NCBI GenBank assembly: GCA_035525015.1
Contig: DATLFC010000069.1
Span: 1-10,529 of the forward strand
DNA length: 10,529 nucleotides
Direction of reading: 5' to 3'
Source of the DNA: DATLEX01 sp035525015
GTDB taxonomy: Bacteria > Acidobacteriota > Thermoanaerobaculia > Gp7-AA8
Below, piece by piece: positions 1 to 6,414 of the stretch. Made by a program: the position numbers and the translations under genes. The notes under the pieces were generated by a model, which worked only from the letters and a program-made list of their open reading frames with translations, had not been told where the DNA came from and ran no database searches. Within the stretch, counting starts at the first letter, position 1. The number at the start of each line of letters is the position of its first letter.

Positions 1-1
1 G

Positions 2-493
2 CAGCCGCAGCCGCAATCGGACCTCGGCCCGTCGCAGCCGCGCGTCGCAACGACGGCCATGGCGAGCGATGCCGCGTTGCGCTACGCGCCGCGGATCGGG
101 GCGCAGCCGGCTTCACTCGCCATCGGTCCCGGCGAGCAGAAGCTCTGGGCGGTCGTCGGGATGGATCTCGACGGGTTGACGACGCCGGCGGTGACGCTCC
201 GCTACGACGCCAGTGCGATGGAGATCATGGACGTCTCCTTCGGGCCCGCTCTGCAGATCGACCCCCGTGTTCCGCCCGTGGCGACGATCGACCGTCAAAA
301 CGGGCTGATCCGCGTCACGAGCACGAATGATCAACCACTCAGGTTCAACAGCGGCGGCGAGGTGCTGATGCTGCGCGTTCTCGGCGGCACTCCGGGCGAC
401 ACGCCGCTGGTCGTCGACATTCCCGAGTTGAAAAACGGCAACGGCGACGTCGTGGTGGCTGCGATCAGCGGCGGCCGGGCGCGCGTTCAATAG
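2..493 (+). CDS. Cohesin-like C-terminal tail of a probable secretin (GspD/PilQ-type), 5' partial
   Basis: The frame is open from the first bases of the window to the TAG at 491-493, so only the C-terminal ~163 residues are visible. It begins with a Gln/Pro-rich linker (QPQPQS, then PSQPR) and continues into one compact beta-rich domain of about 120 residues. That domain resembles a cohesin module: a start like 'SLAIGPGEQ', then 'GLTTPAVTLRYDASAMEI' with the pattern of strands and a D..G.I segment, and a hydrophobic end 'VVVAAISGGRARV'. There are no membrane segments. The stop is followed with no gap by a pseudopilin ATG, so this gene heads the visible pseudopilin operon. Secretins with an added cohesin-like domain occur next to pseudopilin genes in some non-proteobacterial diderms. 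The secretin identity here is inferred from context, because the ring-forming domain lies upstream of the window. A separate cohesin-domain surface protein is the alternative. Confidence 0.6.
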   Translation, partial: QPQPQSDLGPSQPRVATTAMASDAALRYAPRIGAQPASLAIGPGEQKLWAVVGMDLDGLTTPAVTLRYDASAMEIMDVSFGPALQIDPRVPPVATIDRQNGLIRVTSTNDQPLRFNSGGEVLMLRVLGGTPGDTPLVVDIPELKNGNGDVVVAAISGGRARVQ

Positions 494-991
494 ATGATGT
501 TCGAGGTCAGACGCAAACCAGGCAGCCGCGGCTTTACGATCGCGGAGCTCATCACCGTCGTGGCGATCATCGCCATCCTGGCGTCGGTTGCGCTGCCGGT
601 GGCCCGTTTCACGATCCGCCGGCAGAAGGAGATCGAGCTGAAGACCCGCCTCCGCAAGATCACGGAGGCGATCGACCGCTATCACGAGCTGATGACGATC
701 CCGCCGAACGTGCCGGTACGGCCGGCGCAGATGCAGGCTCTCGGATCGGAAGGCTATCCGAAGGACCTCGAGGAGCTGCTCGACGGCGTGAAGATGAGCG
801 ACGGGCGGACGATCCGCCTGCTCCGGCAGCGGGACCTGATCGACCCCATCACCGGAAAGAACGAGTGGATCACCCTCTCCACGAGCGACGATCCCGACAC
901 ATTGTCGAGCGACGGCAACAACGTGTTCGAGGTGCGCTCCACTTCGACCGCGCTCTCACTCGACGGGAAGACCAGGTACAACGAATGGTGA
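494..991 (+). CDS. Type II secretion-type pseudopilin (first of three)
   Basis: A 165-residue prepilin-like protein. The 13-residue basic leader ends in Gly13, and processing by prepilin peptidase would expose Phe14 of the class-III motif G/FTIAEL, with the conserved Glu at mature position +5 (Glu18). A ~20-residue hydrophobic helix follows (ITVVAIIAILASVALPVA) and then an amphipathic helix rich in Arg/Lys/Glu, the usual pseudopilin stalk. The globular C-terminal part has a DPITGKNEW segment and ends in RYNEW, both echoed in the next two genes. Pseudopilins polymerise in the periplasm beneath the secretin and push substrates through it. The start is ATG 494, directly abutting the upstream stop; ATG 497 is equally possible. 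There is no Shine-Dalgarno sequence, so translation is probably coupled to the upstream gene. The family (GspG/H/I-like) is clear, but the exact subunit is not. Confidence 0.85.
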   Translation: MMFEVRRKPGSRGFTIAELITVVAIIAILASVALPVARFTIRRQKEIELKTRLRKITEAIDRYHELMTIPPNVPVRPAQMQALGSEGYPKDLEELLDGVKMSDGRTIRLLRQRDLIDPITGKNEWITLSTSDDPDTLSSDGNNVFEVRSTSTALSLDGKTRYNEW

Positions 992-1401
992 ACCGGAAGC
1001 GCCAGAGCGGATTCACGCTCATCGAGCTGATCATCGTCGTCACCATCGTCGGCATCCTGGCCGGCATCGCCATGGTCCAGGTGAGAAACATGCAGCGCAA
1101 AGCCCGCGAGACCGCGCTGATGAGCAATCTGCACGAGATGCGGAGAGCGATCGACAACTTCTACGCCGACAAGCAGCGCTTCCCGTCCAATCTCGAGGAG
1201 CTCGTCCCCGATTACCTGCGCAAGATCCCCGCCGATCCGATGACGCAGCAGGTCGACTGGGAGGAGATCATCGAGACGCCCGACCCTGATGCTCCGCAGG
1301 ACACCGACCAGTTCGGCGCCCCCATGCAATCGGGCGTGGTCGACGTGAAGAGCCGCGCCACAGGAGTCACCCTCAACGATGTCCCGTACAGCGAGCTCTG
1401 A
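985..1401 (+). CDS. Type II secretion-type pseudopilin, GspG-like (second of three)
   Basis: A 138-residue pseudopilin. A short basic leader of 9 residues (MVNRKRQSG) precedes the canonical motif G/FTLIEL, with Glu14 at mature position +5. The hydrophobic helix IIVVTIVGILAGIAMVQV follows. The stalk and the segment 'ALMSNLHEMRRAIDNFYADK..FPSNLEELVPDYL..IPADP' closely follow the GspG/PulG major-pseudopilin pattern, making this the best candidate for the main subunit of the fibre. The frame stays open upstream, but ATG 985 is chosen because it gives a normal leader length and overlaps the previous stop by 7 nt; GTG 988, overlapping by 4 nt, is an alternative. The C-terminus carries DPMTQQVDW and ends in PYSEL, which aligns with the neighbours' DPITGKNEW and RYNEW ends. 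It sits inside the pseudopilin operon between two paralogues. Confidence 0.88.
   Translation: MVNRKRQSGFTLIELIIVVTIVGILAGIAMVQVRNMQRKARETALMSNLHEMRRAIDNFYADKQRFPSNLEELVPDYLRKIPADPMTQQVDWEEIIETPDPDAPQDTDQFGAPMQSGVVDVKSRATGVTLNDVPYSEL
1362..1366 (+). promoter_or_regulatory. Weakly placed Shine-Dalgarno for third pseudopilin
   Basis: AGGAG lies 12 nt before ATG 1379, a rather long spacing, inside the 3' end of the second pseudopilin gene. It is the clearest SD-like word next to any start in the window and supports ATG 1379. Confidence 0.4.
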
Positions 1402-2020
1402 CCGCGAGCGCGGCTTCACCCTCGCCGGCCTGCTGGCCGTCCTCGGCGTGATCATGATCTTCGTCACCGCCACCGTGCCGACGCAGTGGTCGAAGGTCAT
1501 GGAGCGCGAGCGCGACATCCAGACGATCTTCATCATGAAGCAGTACGCGCGCTCCATGCGGAATTTCCAGCTCAAGCACGGCAGCCTTCCCGTCAGCCTT
1601 CAGCAGCTGAAGGACGCCCGGCAGCCGCGCATGATCCGCGGCAGCGGCGAATGGGCCGACCCGCTCACCGGTGAGGTCGACTGGATCCCCATTCCTGCTT
1701 CCGCCATTCAGGGACGACAGGTCGTGCCCGGCGCCGGGGGCATGCCCCCCGGCAGCCAGAATCCGCAAGCCGGACGGCCGCCGATCACCCCCCCCGCCCA
1801 GCAGCCGGGCACCTCCACCATTGGAACCGGCAGTCCCGGAACTCCCACCCCCGGCCAGCCGGGGGGAATGGTCGGACCGATCGTCGGGGTTCGTCCAAAT
1901 AAGACCGGCAAGAGCTTCCTGACCCTCAATGGTGCAGAGAATTACGAGGAGTGGCAGTACACGGTGCTCGATCTCGAGCAGGAGATCATGGGACGCCGGG
2001 CCGCACTCGGTACCAAGTAA
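1379..2020 (+). CDS. Minor-type pseudopilin with Pro/Gly/Thr-rich insert and no Glu5 (third of three)
   Basis: A 213-residue prepilin-like protein. The leader of 12 residues ends in Gly12, and the processed N-terminus is FTLAG, so mature position +5 is Gly17 instead of the usual Glu. A hydrophobic helix follows (LLAVLGVIMIFVTATV). The stalk (KVMERERDIQTIFIMKQYARSMRNFQLKHGSLP) and the segment DPLTGEVDW (D101-W102) match the neighbouring pseudopilins. Residues ~107-165 are low complexity, rich in Pro, Gly, Gln and Thr. The family-like C-terminal strand region then resumes with a GVRPNK..SFLTLNG run and ENYEEW. It overlaps the previous gene by 23 nt, so it is translationally linked and last in the operon. 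Absence of Glu5 is known for tip-type minor pseudopilins such as GspK, so a tip or initiator role is possible but unproven. The gene ends at TAA 2018-2020. Confidence 0.8.
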   Translation: MSRTASSDRERGFTLAGLLAVLGVIMIFVTATVPTQWSKVMERERDIQTIFIMKQYARSMRNFQLKHGSLPVSLQQLKDARQPRMIRGSGEWADPLTGEVDWIPIPASAIQGRQVVPGAGGMPPGSQNPQAGRPPITPPAQQPGTSTIGTGSPGTPTPGQPGGMVGPIVGVRPNKTGKSFLTLNGAENYEEWQYTVLDLEQEIMGRRAALGTK

Positions 2021-2056
2021 AGGAAGCTCCGCACAAAGTGCAGACCTGCCTAAGGC

Positions 2057-2062
2057 TAGAAT
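2057..2062 (+). promoter_or_regulatory. Candidate -10 element of the M16 gene
   Basis: TAGAAT lies 8 nt before ATG 2071. A transcript initiating at normal distance from this hexamer would begin at or next to the start codon. There is no recognisable -35 at 16-18 bp and no Shine-Dalgarno sequence. The same layout recurs at four other starts in the window. Confidence 0.5.
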
Positions 2063-2070
2063 CGATCCAG

Positions 2071-3357
2071 ATGAACCGCGCCCCAGCCACGATCTTCCGC
2101 CACGTCCTCCCCTCCGGCCTGACGGTTCTGATCGAGACCCTGCCGTACGTCCGTTCCGTATCGCTCGGCTATTACCTGCGGAGCGGATCGGCGGTGGAGA
2201 CGGAGGAGCACGGCGGCGCGTCGCATTTTCTCGAGCATCTGGTGTTCAAGGGGACCGCCCGGCGCTCCACGGCGGAGATCGCGCAGGTCATCGACATCCT
2301 GGGCGGCGACGTCGACGCCTTCACCGGGAAGGAGTACACCTCGTTCTACGCGCACGTGCTCGACGAGCAGGTGGAGACGGCGCTCGATCTGCTGACCGAC
2401 ATCCTCGTCGCGCCGCGCTTCTCGGACGCCGACGTGGAGATGGAGCGCGGCGTCATCCTCGAGGAGATCCGGATGGTGGAGGATACGCCGGACGATCTCG
2501 TGCACGAGATTTTCGTCACCTCCTTCTGGCCCGATCACCCGCTGGGCCGTCCTATTCTCGGAACCGAGGGGACGGTCACGAGACTGCAGCGGCAGCAGAT
2601 CGTGGAGCACTACGCGGAGACGTTCCATCCGTCGAACATGATCTTCTGCGCGTCGGGCAACGTCCATCCCGATCAGCTCATCCCTTTCCTCGAGCGAAGC
2701 TTTCCGGTGGAATCGCGCACGGCGGTGCGGCGCGAATGGAGCGCTCCCCATCCGAAGCAGCACGTGATCCTGCGCGAAAAACACGAGCTCGAGCAGGTCC
2801 ATCTCTGCCTCGGCTCGCGCGGCTATCCGCAGCAGGGCAACGAGCGATACGCCGCGGCGCTCTTCAACACGATTCTCGGCGGCGGCATGTCGTCACGTCT
2901 CTTCCAGCGGATCCGCGAGAAGGAAGGTCTGGTCTACAGCGTGCTCTCGTACCACAACGGCTACCTGCACGGCGGATACGAGGCGGTTTACGCGGCGTGC
3001 GCGCCGAAGAACCTCCGGCGGGTACTCGACCTGACGCTGGCAGAGATGCGCAAGATCAAGGCGGCGGGGGCGACCGAGGAGGAGCTCTCCGCGGCGAAAC
3101 TGCACCTGAAGGGATCGATTCTGCTGTCGCTCGAATCGACGGTGAGCCGCATGTCGGGGATGGCCCGCCAGGAGTACTACTTCGGCCGCCAGTTCAGCGC
3201 CGACGAGATCATCGAGCACATCGACGCCGTGTCGCTGGAAGGAATCCAGCTGGTGGCGCAGACGATCGTCGATCCCGGTTCCCTCTCGCTCACGCTGCTC
3301 GGCAACCTGAAGTCGCCGGGGATCTCGGCGCAGGCGCTGAGTCAGGCCGTGGCGTAA
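2071..3357 (+). CDS. M16B-family zinc metallopeptidase (processing-peptidase-like)
   Basis: A 428-residue protein of the M16B family (mitochondrial processing peptidase beta / PqqL-like). The inverted zinc motif HxxEH is intact: His52, Glu55, His56 in GGASHFLEHLVFKGT. The third zinc ligand is Glu132, in MERGVILEEI, 76 residues after His56, which is the family spacing. The second half contains LGGGMSSRLFQRIREKEGLVYS (about 267-290), with the conserved Arg (282) and Tyr (289) of the substrate-binding C-terminal half. The length is normal for single-chain M16B. I see no signal peptide, so it is probably cytoplasmic, although some relatives act in the periplasm. The frame is open well upstream, but ATG 2071 starts just before the usual family N-terminus (FRHVLPSGLTVL) and sits 8 nt after a -10-like TAGAAT. 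It is likely an independent transcription unit ending at a hairpin array. Substrate unknown. Confidence 0.93.
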   Translation: MNRAPATIFRHVLPSGLTVLIETLPYVRSVSLGYYLRSGSAVETEEHGGASHFLEHLVFKGTARRSTAEIAQVIDILGGDVDAFTGKEYTSFYAHVLDEQVETALDLLTDILVAPRFSDADVEMERGVILEEIRMVEDTPDDLVHEIFVTSFWPDHPLGRPILGTEGTVTRLQRQQIVEHYAETFHPSNMIFCASGNVHPDQLIPFLERSFPVESRTAVRREWSAPHPKQHVILREKHELEQVHLCLGSRGYPQQGNERYAAALFNTILGGGMSSRLFQRIREKEGLVYSVLSYHNGYLHGGYEAVYAACAPKNLRRVLDLTLAEMRKIKAAGATEEELSAAKLHLKGSILLSLESTVSRMSGMARQEYYFGRQFSADEIIEHIDAVSLEGIQLVAQTIVDPGSLSLTLLGNLKSPGISAQALSQAVA

Positions 3358-3360
3358 AGC

Positions 3361-3388
3361 GGGCCTCGGGCCTCGGGCCTCGGGCCTC
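3361..3388. repeat. Four perfect tandem copies of GGGCCTC
   Basis: The heptamer GGGCCTC is repeated exactly four times, beginning 3 nt after the M16 stop, followed by a partial GGGC. It forms one arm of the hairpin described in the next entry. A 7-bp unit repeated this cleanly in non-coding DNA suggests slippage or membership of a dispersed palindromic repeat family; the window holds only this one copy. Confidence 0.9.
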
Positions 3389-3434
3389 GGGCGGAAGTCG
3401 TCAAGGGTTAAACCGAGGCCTGAGGCCCGAGGCC
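3369..3434. terminator. Long hairpin between convergent genes, probable bidirectional terminator
   Basis: The arm 3369-3388 pairs with 3415-3434 over 20 positions with a single exception, which is a G.U wobble in the plus-strand RNA. The loop is 26 nt. The left arm can pair in a second register one heptamer upstream. The hairpin lies between the M16 stop (3357) and the stop of the opposing L,D-transpeptidase (3436), and is followed by TTT in the plus direction and by CTTTA in the minus direction. The T-tracts are short, so efficiency is uncertain, but position and symmetry suit termination of both genes. Confidence 0.6.
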
Positions 3435-3435
3435 T

Positions 3436-4683
3436 TTACTCCGCCGGCACGGCGCTCTGCCGCGTATCCGCGAACTCGACCACGACCCCCTGGGACGCCC
3501 GCTCCGCGACCGCCCGCGCGTCCCAGTTCGTGAGCCGGATGCAGCCGTGGGACGAGGCGTAGCCGATCGATTCCGGATCCGAGGTGCCATGAATCCCGTA
3601 GTGCGGCTTGCTGAGGGCCATCCAGACGACGCCCACCGGCGAGTTCGGGCCGGGCTGCAGGTTGGCCTCCGGCTCGCGGTCCGAAACCTCGTGGAAGAGC
3701 TTCGGCTGGTAGTGGAAATGAGGATCGTGCGCGATGGCGGTGATCTTCAGCGTCTCGGTCGGCGAAGGGTCGTACTCCGATCCGACAGTGGTCGGGGCGT
3801 GGAAGACCAGGTTGTCCGATCCGTCGAAGCCGTTCAGCGTGTTTCCTTCGAGCGAGACCACGATCCGCGCGATCGGTGCACGGTTCGCGGCTGCCGGTCG
3901 TGTGACGTTCGGAACGATGATGCTGTCCCCTGCACGGAGCGCGTCGAGGTTGGCCTTCGGGTTCAGCAGGGCGAGGAAGTCGGTGGTGGTGTGGAAGCGC
4001 TCCGCCAGCTTCTCCCGTACCGATTCGTAGCAGAGGCAATCGAGTTTCTCCTGCTCGTACACATCCTCGGGAATCTGGACGAACGGGCCTTCGACGTCCT
4101 GGCTCGTCACGTTGTGCGTGACGACTGCAGGCGCGGTCTCGGCCTCCGATGCCAGCGATCGGAACGTCTCCTCAGTGACTTCGCCGGTTTCCTGCAGCCC
4201 TCGCGAGCGCTGGTACCACCAGAGCGCGATGGCGGTGTTCTTCCCCCACCTGCCGTCGATGACGCCGGGCGAGAGGTCCAGCCGGTCGAGGTAGACCTGC
4301 GTCTTCAGCACCGAAGGTCCGCTCATGTCACCGCGGATCGGGACCACCACCGGCGCCGAGTTGATCCTCTGGGGTGTCATCCCTTCGAACGATTCTTTCG
4401 CTCCACGAAGGAACTGGATGTTCGCCGCGGCGGCACCCGGCTGACGTCGTGCCGCACCCGGCTGCTGCTGCCGCTGGAAGGTGACCAGCTTCCGCCAGCG
4501 CTCGTCGAAGCGTTCGCGCTCGCGAGCAGCGGGGTCGCCCGGCGCGCCCACCGGCACGGTGATGCGATCCGTGGCCGTGGGACCGTTCCCGGCGACGGTG
4601 GCAGTGGCTTCCGGGGCCTCATCGCGCGAGCAGGCGGCGATGACGAGAGCGAGGGCAACGATGGCAAGCGGCTTCATCTTCAT
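3436..4683 (-). CDS. L,D-transpeptidase lipoprotein with peptidoglycan-binding and LysM-like domains
   Basis: A 415-residue envelope protein. The N-terminus MKMKPLAIVALALVIAAC is a lipoprotein signal with lipobox IAAC; Cys18 would be lipidated, and Ser at +2 suggests outer-membrane sorting by the E. coli rule. A Pro/Ala/Arg/Gln-rich linker follows. A peptidoglycan-binding type-1 repeat lies at ~124-180 (LDRLDLSPGVIDGRWGKNT..A), a LysM-like segment at ~218-262 (AERFHTTTDFLALLNP, then LRAGDSIIVPN), and the YkuD catalytic domain at ~268-405. The catalytic motif SHGCIRL is intact with Cys381 and His379, and the upstream IHGT contributes His365. These enzymes make 3-3 cross-links in peptidoglycan or attach proteins to it. 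A CxC pair (CLCYES) sits just before the LysM-like part. The frame is open upstream, but ATG 4683 gives the lipoprotein signal; ATG 4677 is an alternative. Divergent from recN and convergent with the M16 gene. Confidence 0.92.
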   Translation of the reverse strand: MKMKPLAIVALALVIAACSRDEAPEATATVAGNGPTATDRITVPVGAPGDPAARERERFDERWRKLVTFQRQQQPGAARRQPGAAAANIQFLRGAKESFEGMTPQRINSAPVVVPIRGDMSGPSVLKTQVYLDRLDLSPGVIDGRWGKNTAIALWWYQRSRGLQETGEVTEETFRSLASEAETAPAVVTHNVTSQDVEGPFVQIPEDVYEQEKLDCLCYESVREKLAERFHTTTDFLALLNPKANLDALRAGDSIIVPNVTRPAAANRAPIARIVVSLEGNTLNGFDGSDNLVFHAPTTVGSEYDPSPTETLKITAIAHDPHFHYQPKLFHEVSDREPEANLQPGPNSPVGVVWMALSKPHYGIHGTSDPESIGYASSHGCIRLTNWDARAVAERASQGVVVEFADTRQSAVPAE

Positions 4684-4691
4684 GATGACCG

Positions 4692-4697
4692 GACCTA
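4692..4697 (-). promoter_or_regulatory. Candidate -10 element of the L,D-transpeptidase gene
   Basis: Read on the minus strand this is TAGGTC preceded by TTTGC, an extended -10 (TGC-TAGGTC) 8 nt before ATG 4683. The final base departs from TANNNT. It mirrors the recN element across the intergenic region. Confidence 0.4.
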
Positions 4698-4734
4698 GCA
4701 AAGTCGTTGCCGTTCTACCGCCTGTAGCGTTTGC

Positions 4735-4740
4735 TAGACT
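4735..4740 (+). promoter_or_regulatory. Candidate extended -10 element of recN
   Basis: TAGACT preceded by TGC gives an extended -10 (TGC-TAGACT), 9 nt before GTG 4750. The TAG of this hexamer is also an in-frame stop immediately upstream of recN, which excludes any earlier recN start. No convincing -35 or Shine-Dalgarno is visible. Confidence 0.5.
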
Positions 4741-4749
4741 CGTCGTCGA

Positions 4750-6414
4750 GTGATCACGTACCTGAAGGTGCGGAACCTCGCCATCGTCGAGGAGCTCGTC
4801 ATCGAGCCGGGCCCCGGCCTGAATGTGCTGACCGGCGAGACCGGCGCCGGCAAATCGCTCCTGATCGACTCCCTCGAGTTCCTGCGGGGCGGACGGAGCT
4901 CCGCGGAGATGATCCGGACCGGCAGCGACAAGATGACGGCGGAGGCGGTCTTCGACGTTCCGGCCGCGCTGCGCGAGCGTCTCGGAATCGAGCTGGACGA
5001 GGAGCTGATCGTCCGGCGGGACATCGCCACGGGGGGCCGCGGACGGGTCCTCGTCAACGGCTCGCCGGTGTCGGTGCGCGAGCTGAGCGAAACGATGGAA
5101 GCCGTGCTCGAGATCCATGGGCAGAACGAATCGCATCACCGGGTGGCCGGCCAGACGTACCGCGAGCTGGTGGATCAGTACGGCGGCCATGCGCTGCTGC
5201 TGGAGACCACGCGTACGGCGTACCGGGCCTGGCGGTCCGCGTCGGACGAGCTGCAGGAGCTGACCGACGCACATCGCGACCGGGCGCTGCGGCTCGACCT
5301 CCTCAAGTATCAGATCGACGAGATCTCCGCGGCGCGGCTCGATCCCGGCGAAGAAGAATCGCTGCGCGAGGAGCGAAGCATCCTCGCGCATGCCCGCGAG
5401 ACGATCGAGGCCACGGCCGGGGCGTACAACCTTCTGGACGAGGACGAGAATGCGGCGCTGACCCAGCTCGCCCGCGCCGTCCATCTCCTGCAGCCGCTCT
5501 CGCGCGACATCGCGGAGATCCGCCGGATCTCCGACGAGCTGCAGGAGATCACCTATCGCCTGCAGGACGTGGCGCGCACGGTCTCGCATCTCAGCGAGTC
5601 GGTCCGGCACGATCCGGAGCGGCTCGACCAGATCGAGGATCGCCTCGTCACCATCGAGCGGCTGAACAAAAAGTATGGCGGGTCGGTCGCGGTGGTCCTC
5701 GATCACATGAGCCGGATCAGCGACGAATATGAACGGCTGGCCGACTTCGAGGGGAGCCTCGAAAAGCTCCAGAAGCGGGAGAGCGAGCGGGCCGCCTCAT
5801 GGCGGCAGGCCGCCGAGACGCTGTCGAAGGGGCGGCGCAAAGCCGCGGCGGCCTTCCAGCGCGACATCGAATCGGAGCTGCGCGACCTGGCCATGGAGCG
5901 GACCACGGTCCGCATCGACGTCTCCGGCGATGCCGCCACGCATGCCGGCGAACATGGCTTCGATCGCCTCGAGATCCTGATCTCGCCGAATCGCGGCGAC
6001 GAGCCGAAGCCGATGCAGAAGATCGCCTCCGGCGGCGAGCTCTCACGCATCCAGCTCGCCATCGCCGCGGCGCTCTTCAAGCGATCCGCGGCCAGCGCCA
6101 CCGCCACGCTCGTCTTCGACGAGATCGACGACGGCATCGGCGGCCGCGTCGCGGAGGTCGTCGGGCGCAAGCTCCGCGAGCTGGCCTCGAACAACCAGGT
6201 CATCTGCGTCACCCATCTCCCCCAGATCGCCAGCTTCGGCACGACGCACTTCCACGTCTGGAAGGAGGACGTGAAGGGTCAGACCCGCGCCCGCATCCGC
6301 CGGCTCGACGACGCCGACCAGCGCGTGACCGAGCTCGCACGCATGCTGGCCGGCGAGACAATCCCCGAATCGGCCATTCTTCACGCCCGCGAGCTCCTGG
6401 GCTCTGCCCGATGA
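4750..6414 (+). CDS. recN: DNA repair protein RecN
   Basis: A 554-residue SMC-like ATPase of normal RecN length. The N-terminal half starts with the family signature LKVRNLAIVEEL and Walker A GETGAGKS (Gly29-Ser36). A long charged coiled-coil region follows (~150-375), with the RecN-typical 'LLKYQIDEISAARLDPGEEE' about one third along. The C-terminal ATPase half carries signature ASGGELSR (from 426), Walker B TLVFDEIDDGIGG (Asp457-Glu458) and the H-loop VICVTHLPQIA (His489). RecN gathers double-strand-break ends for recombinational repair on the nucleoid. The GTG start is forced: an in-frame TAG lies 15 nt upstream and the next ATG is after Walker A. It overlaps the next gene by ATGA, so the two are co-transcribed. 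recN is SOS-controlled in many bacteria; I cannot identify a known LexA box here. Confidence is very high. Confidence 0.97.
   Translation: MITYLKVRNLAIVEELVIEPGPGLNVLTGETGAGKSLLIDSLEFLRGGRSSAEMIRTGSDKMTAEAVFDVPAALRERLGIELDEELIVRRDIATGGRGRVLVNGSPVSVRELSETMEAVLEIHGQNESHHRVAGQTYRELVDQYGGHALLLETTRTAYRAWRSASDELQELTDAHRDRALRLDLLKYQIDEISAARLDPGEEESLREERSILAHARETIEATAGAYNLLDEDENAALTQLARAVHLLQPLSRDIAEIRRISDELQEITYRLQDVARTVSHLSESVRHDPERLDQIEDRLVTIERLNKKYGGSVAVVLDHMSRISDEYERLADFEGSLEKLQKRESERAASWRQAAETLSKGRRKAAAAFQRDIESELRDLAMERTTVRIDVSGDAATHAGEHGFDRLEILISPNRGDEPKPMQKIASGGELSRIQLAIAAALFKRSAASATATLVFDEIDDGIGGRVAEVVGRKLRELASNNQVICVTHLPQIASFGTTHFHVWKEDVKGQTRARIRRLDDADQRVTELARMLAGETIPESAILHARELLGSAR

Noticed and set aside
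1929..3533. A 534-codon plus-strand open frame across the M16 gene
   Set aside because: It is out of frame with the clearly M16B-like reading, is dominated by Arg/Ala/Gly/Pro, and has no family features: a GC-rich shadow.
4684..5706. N-terminal extension of the L,D-transpeptidase frame over recN
   Set aside because: The lipoprotein signal peptide begins at 4683 and the extension is antisense to conserved recN sequence.
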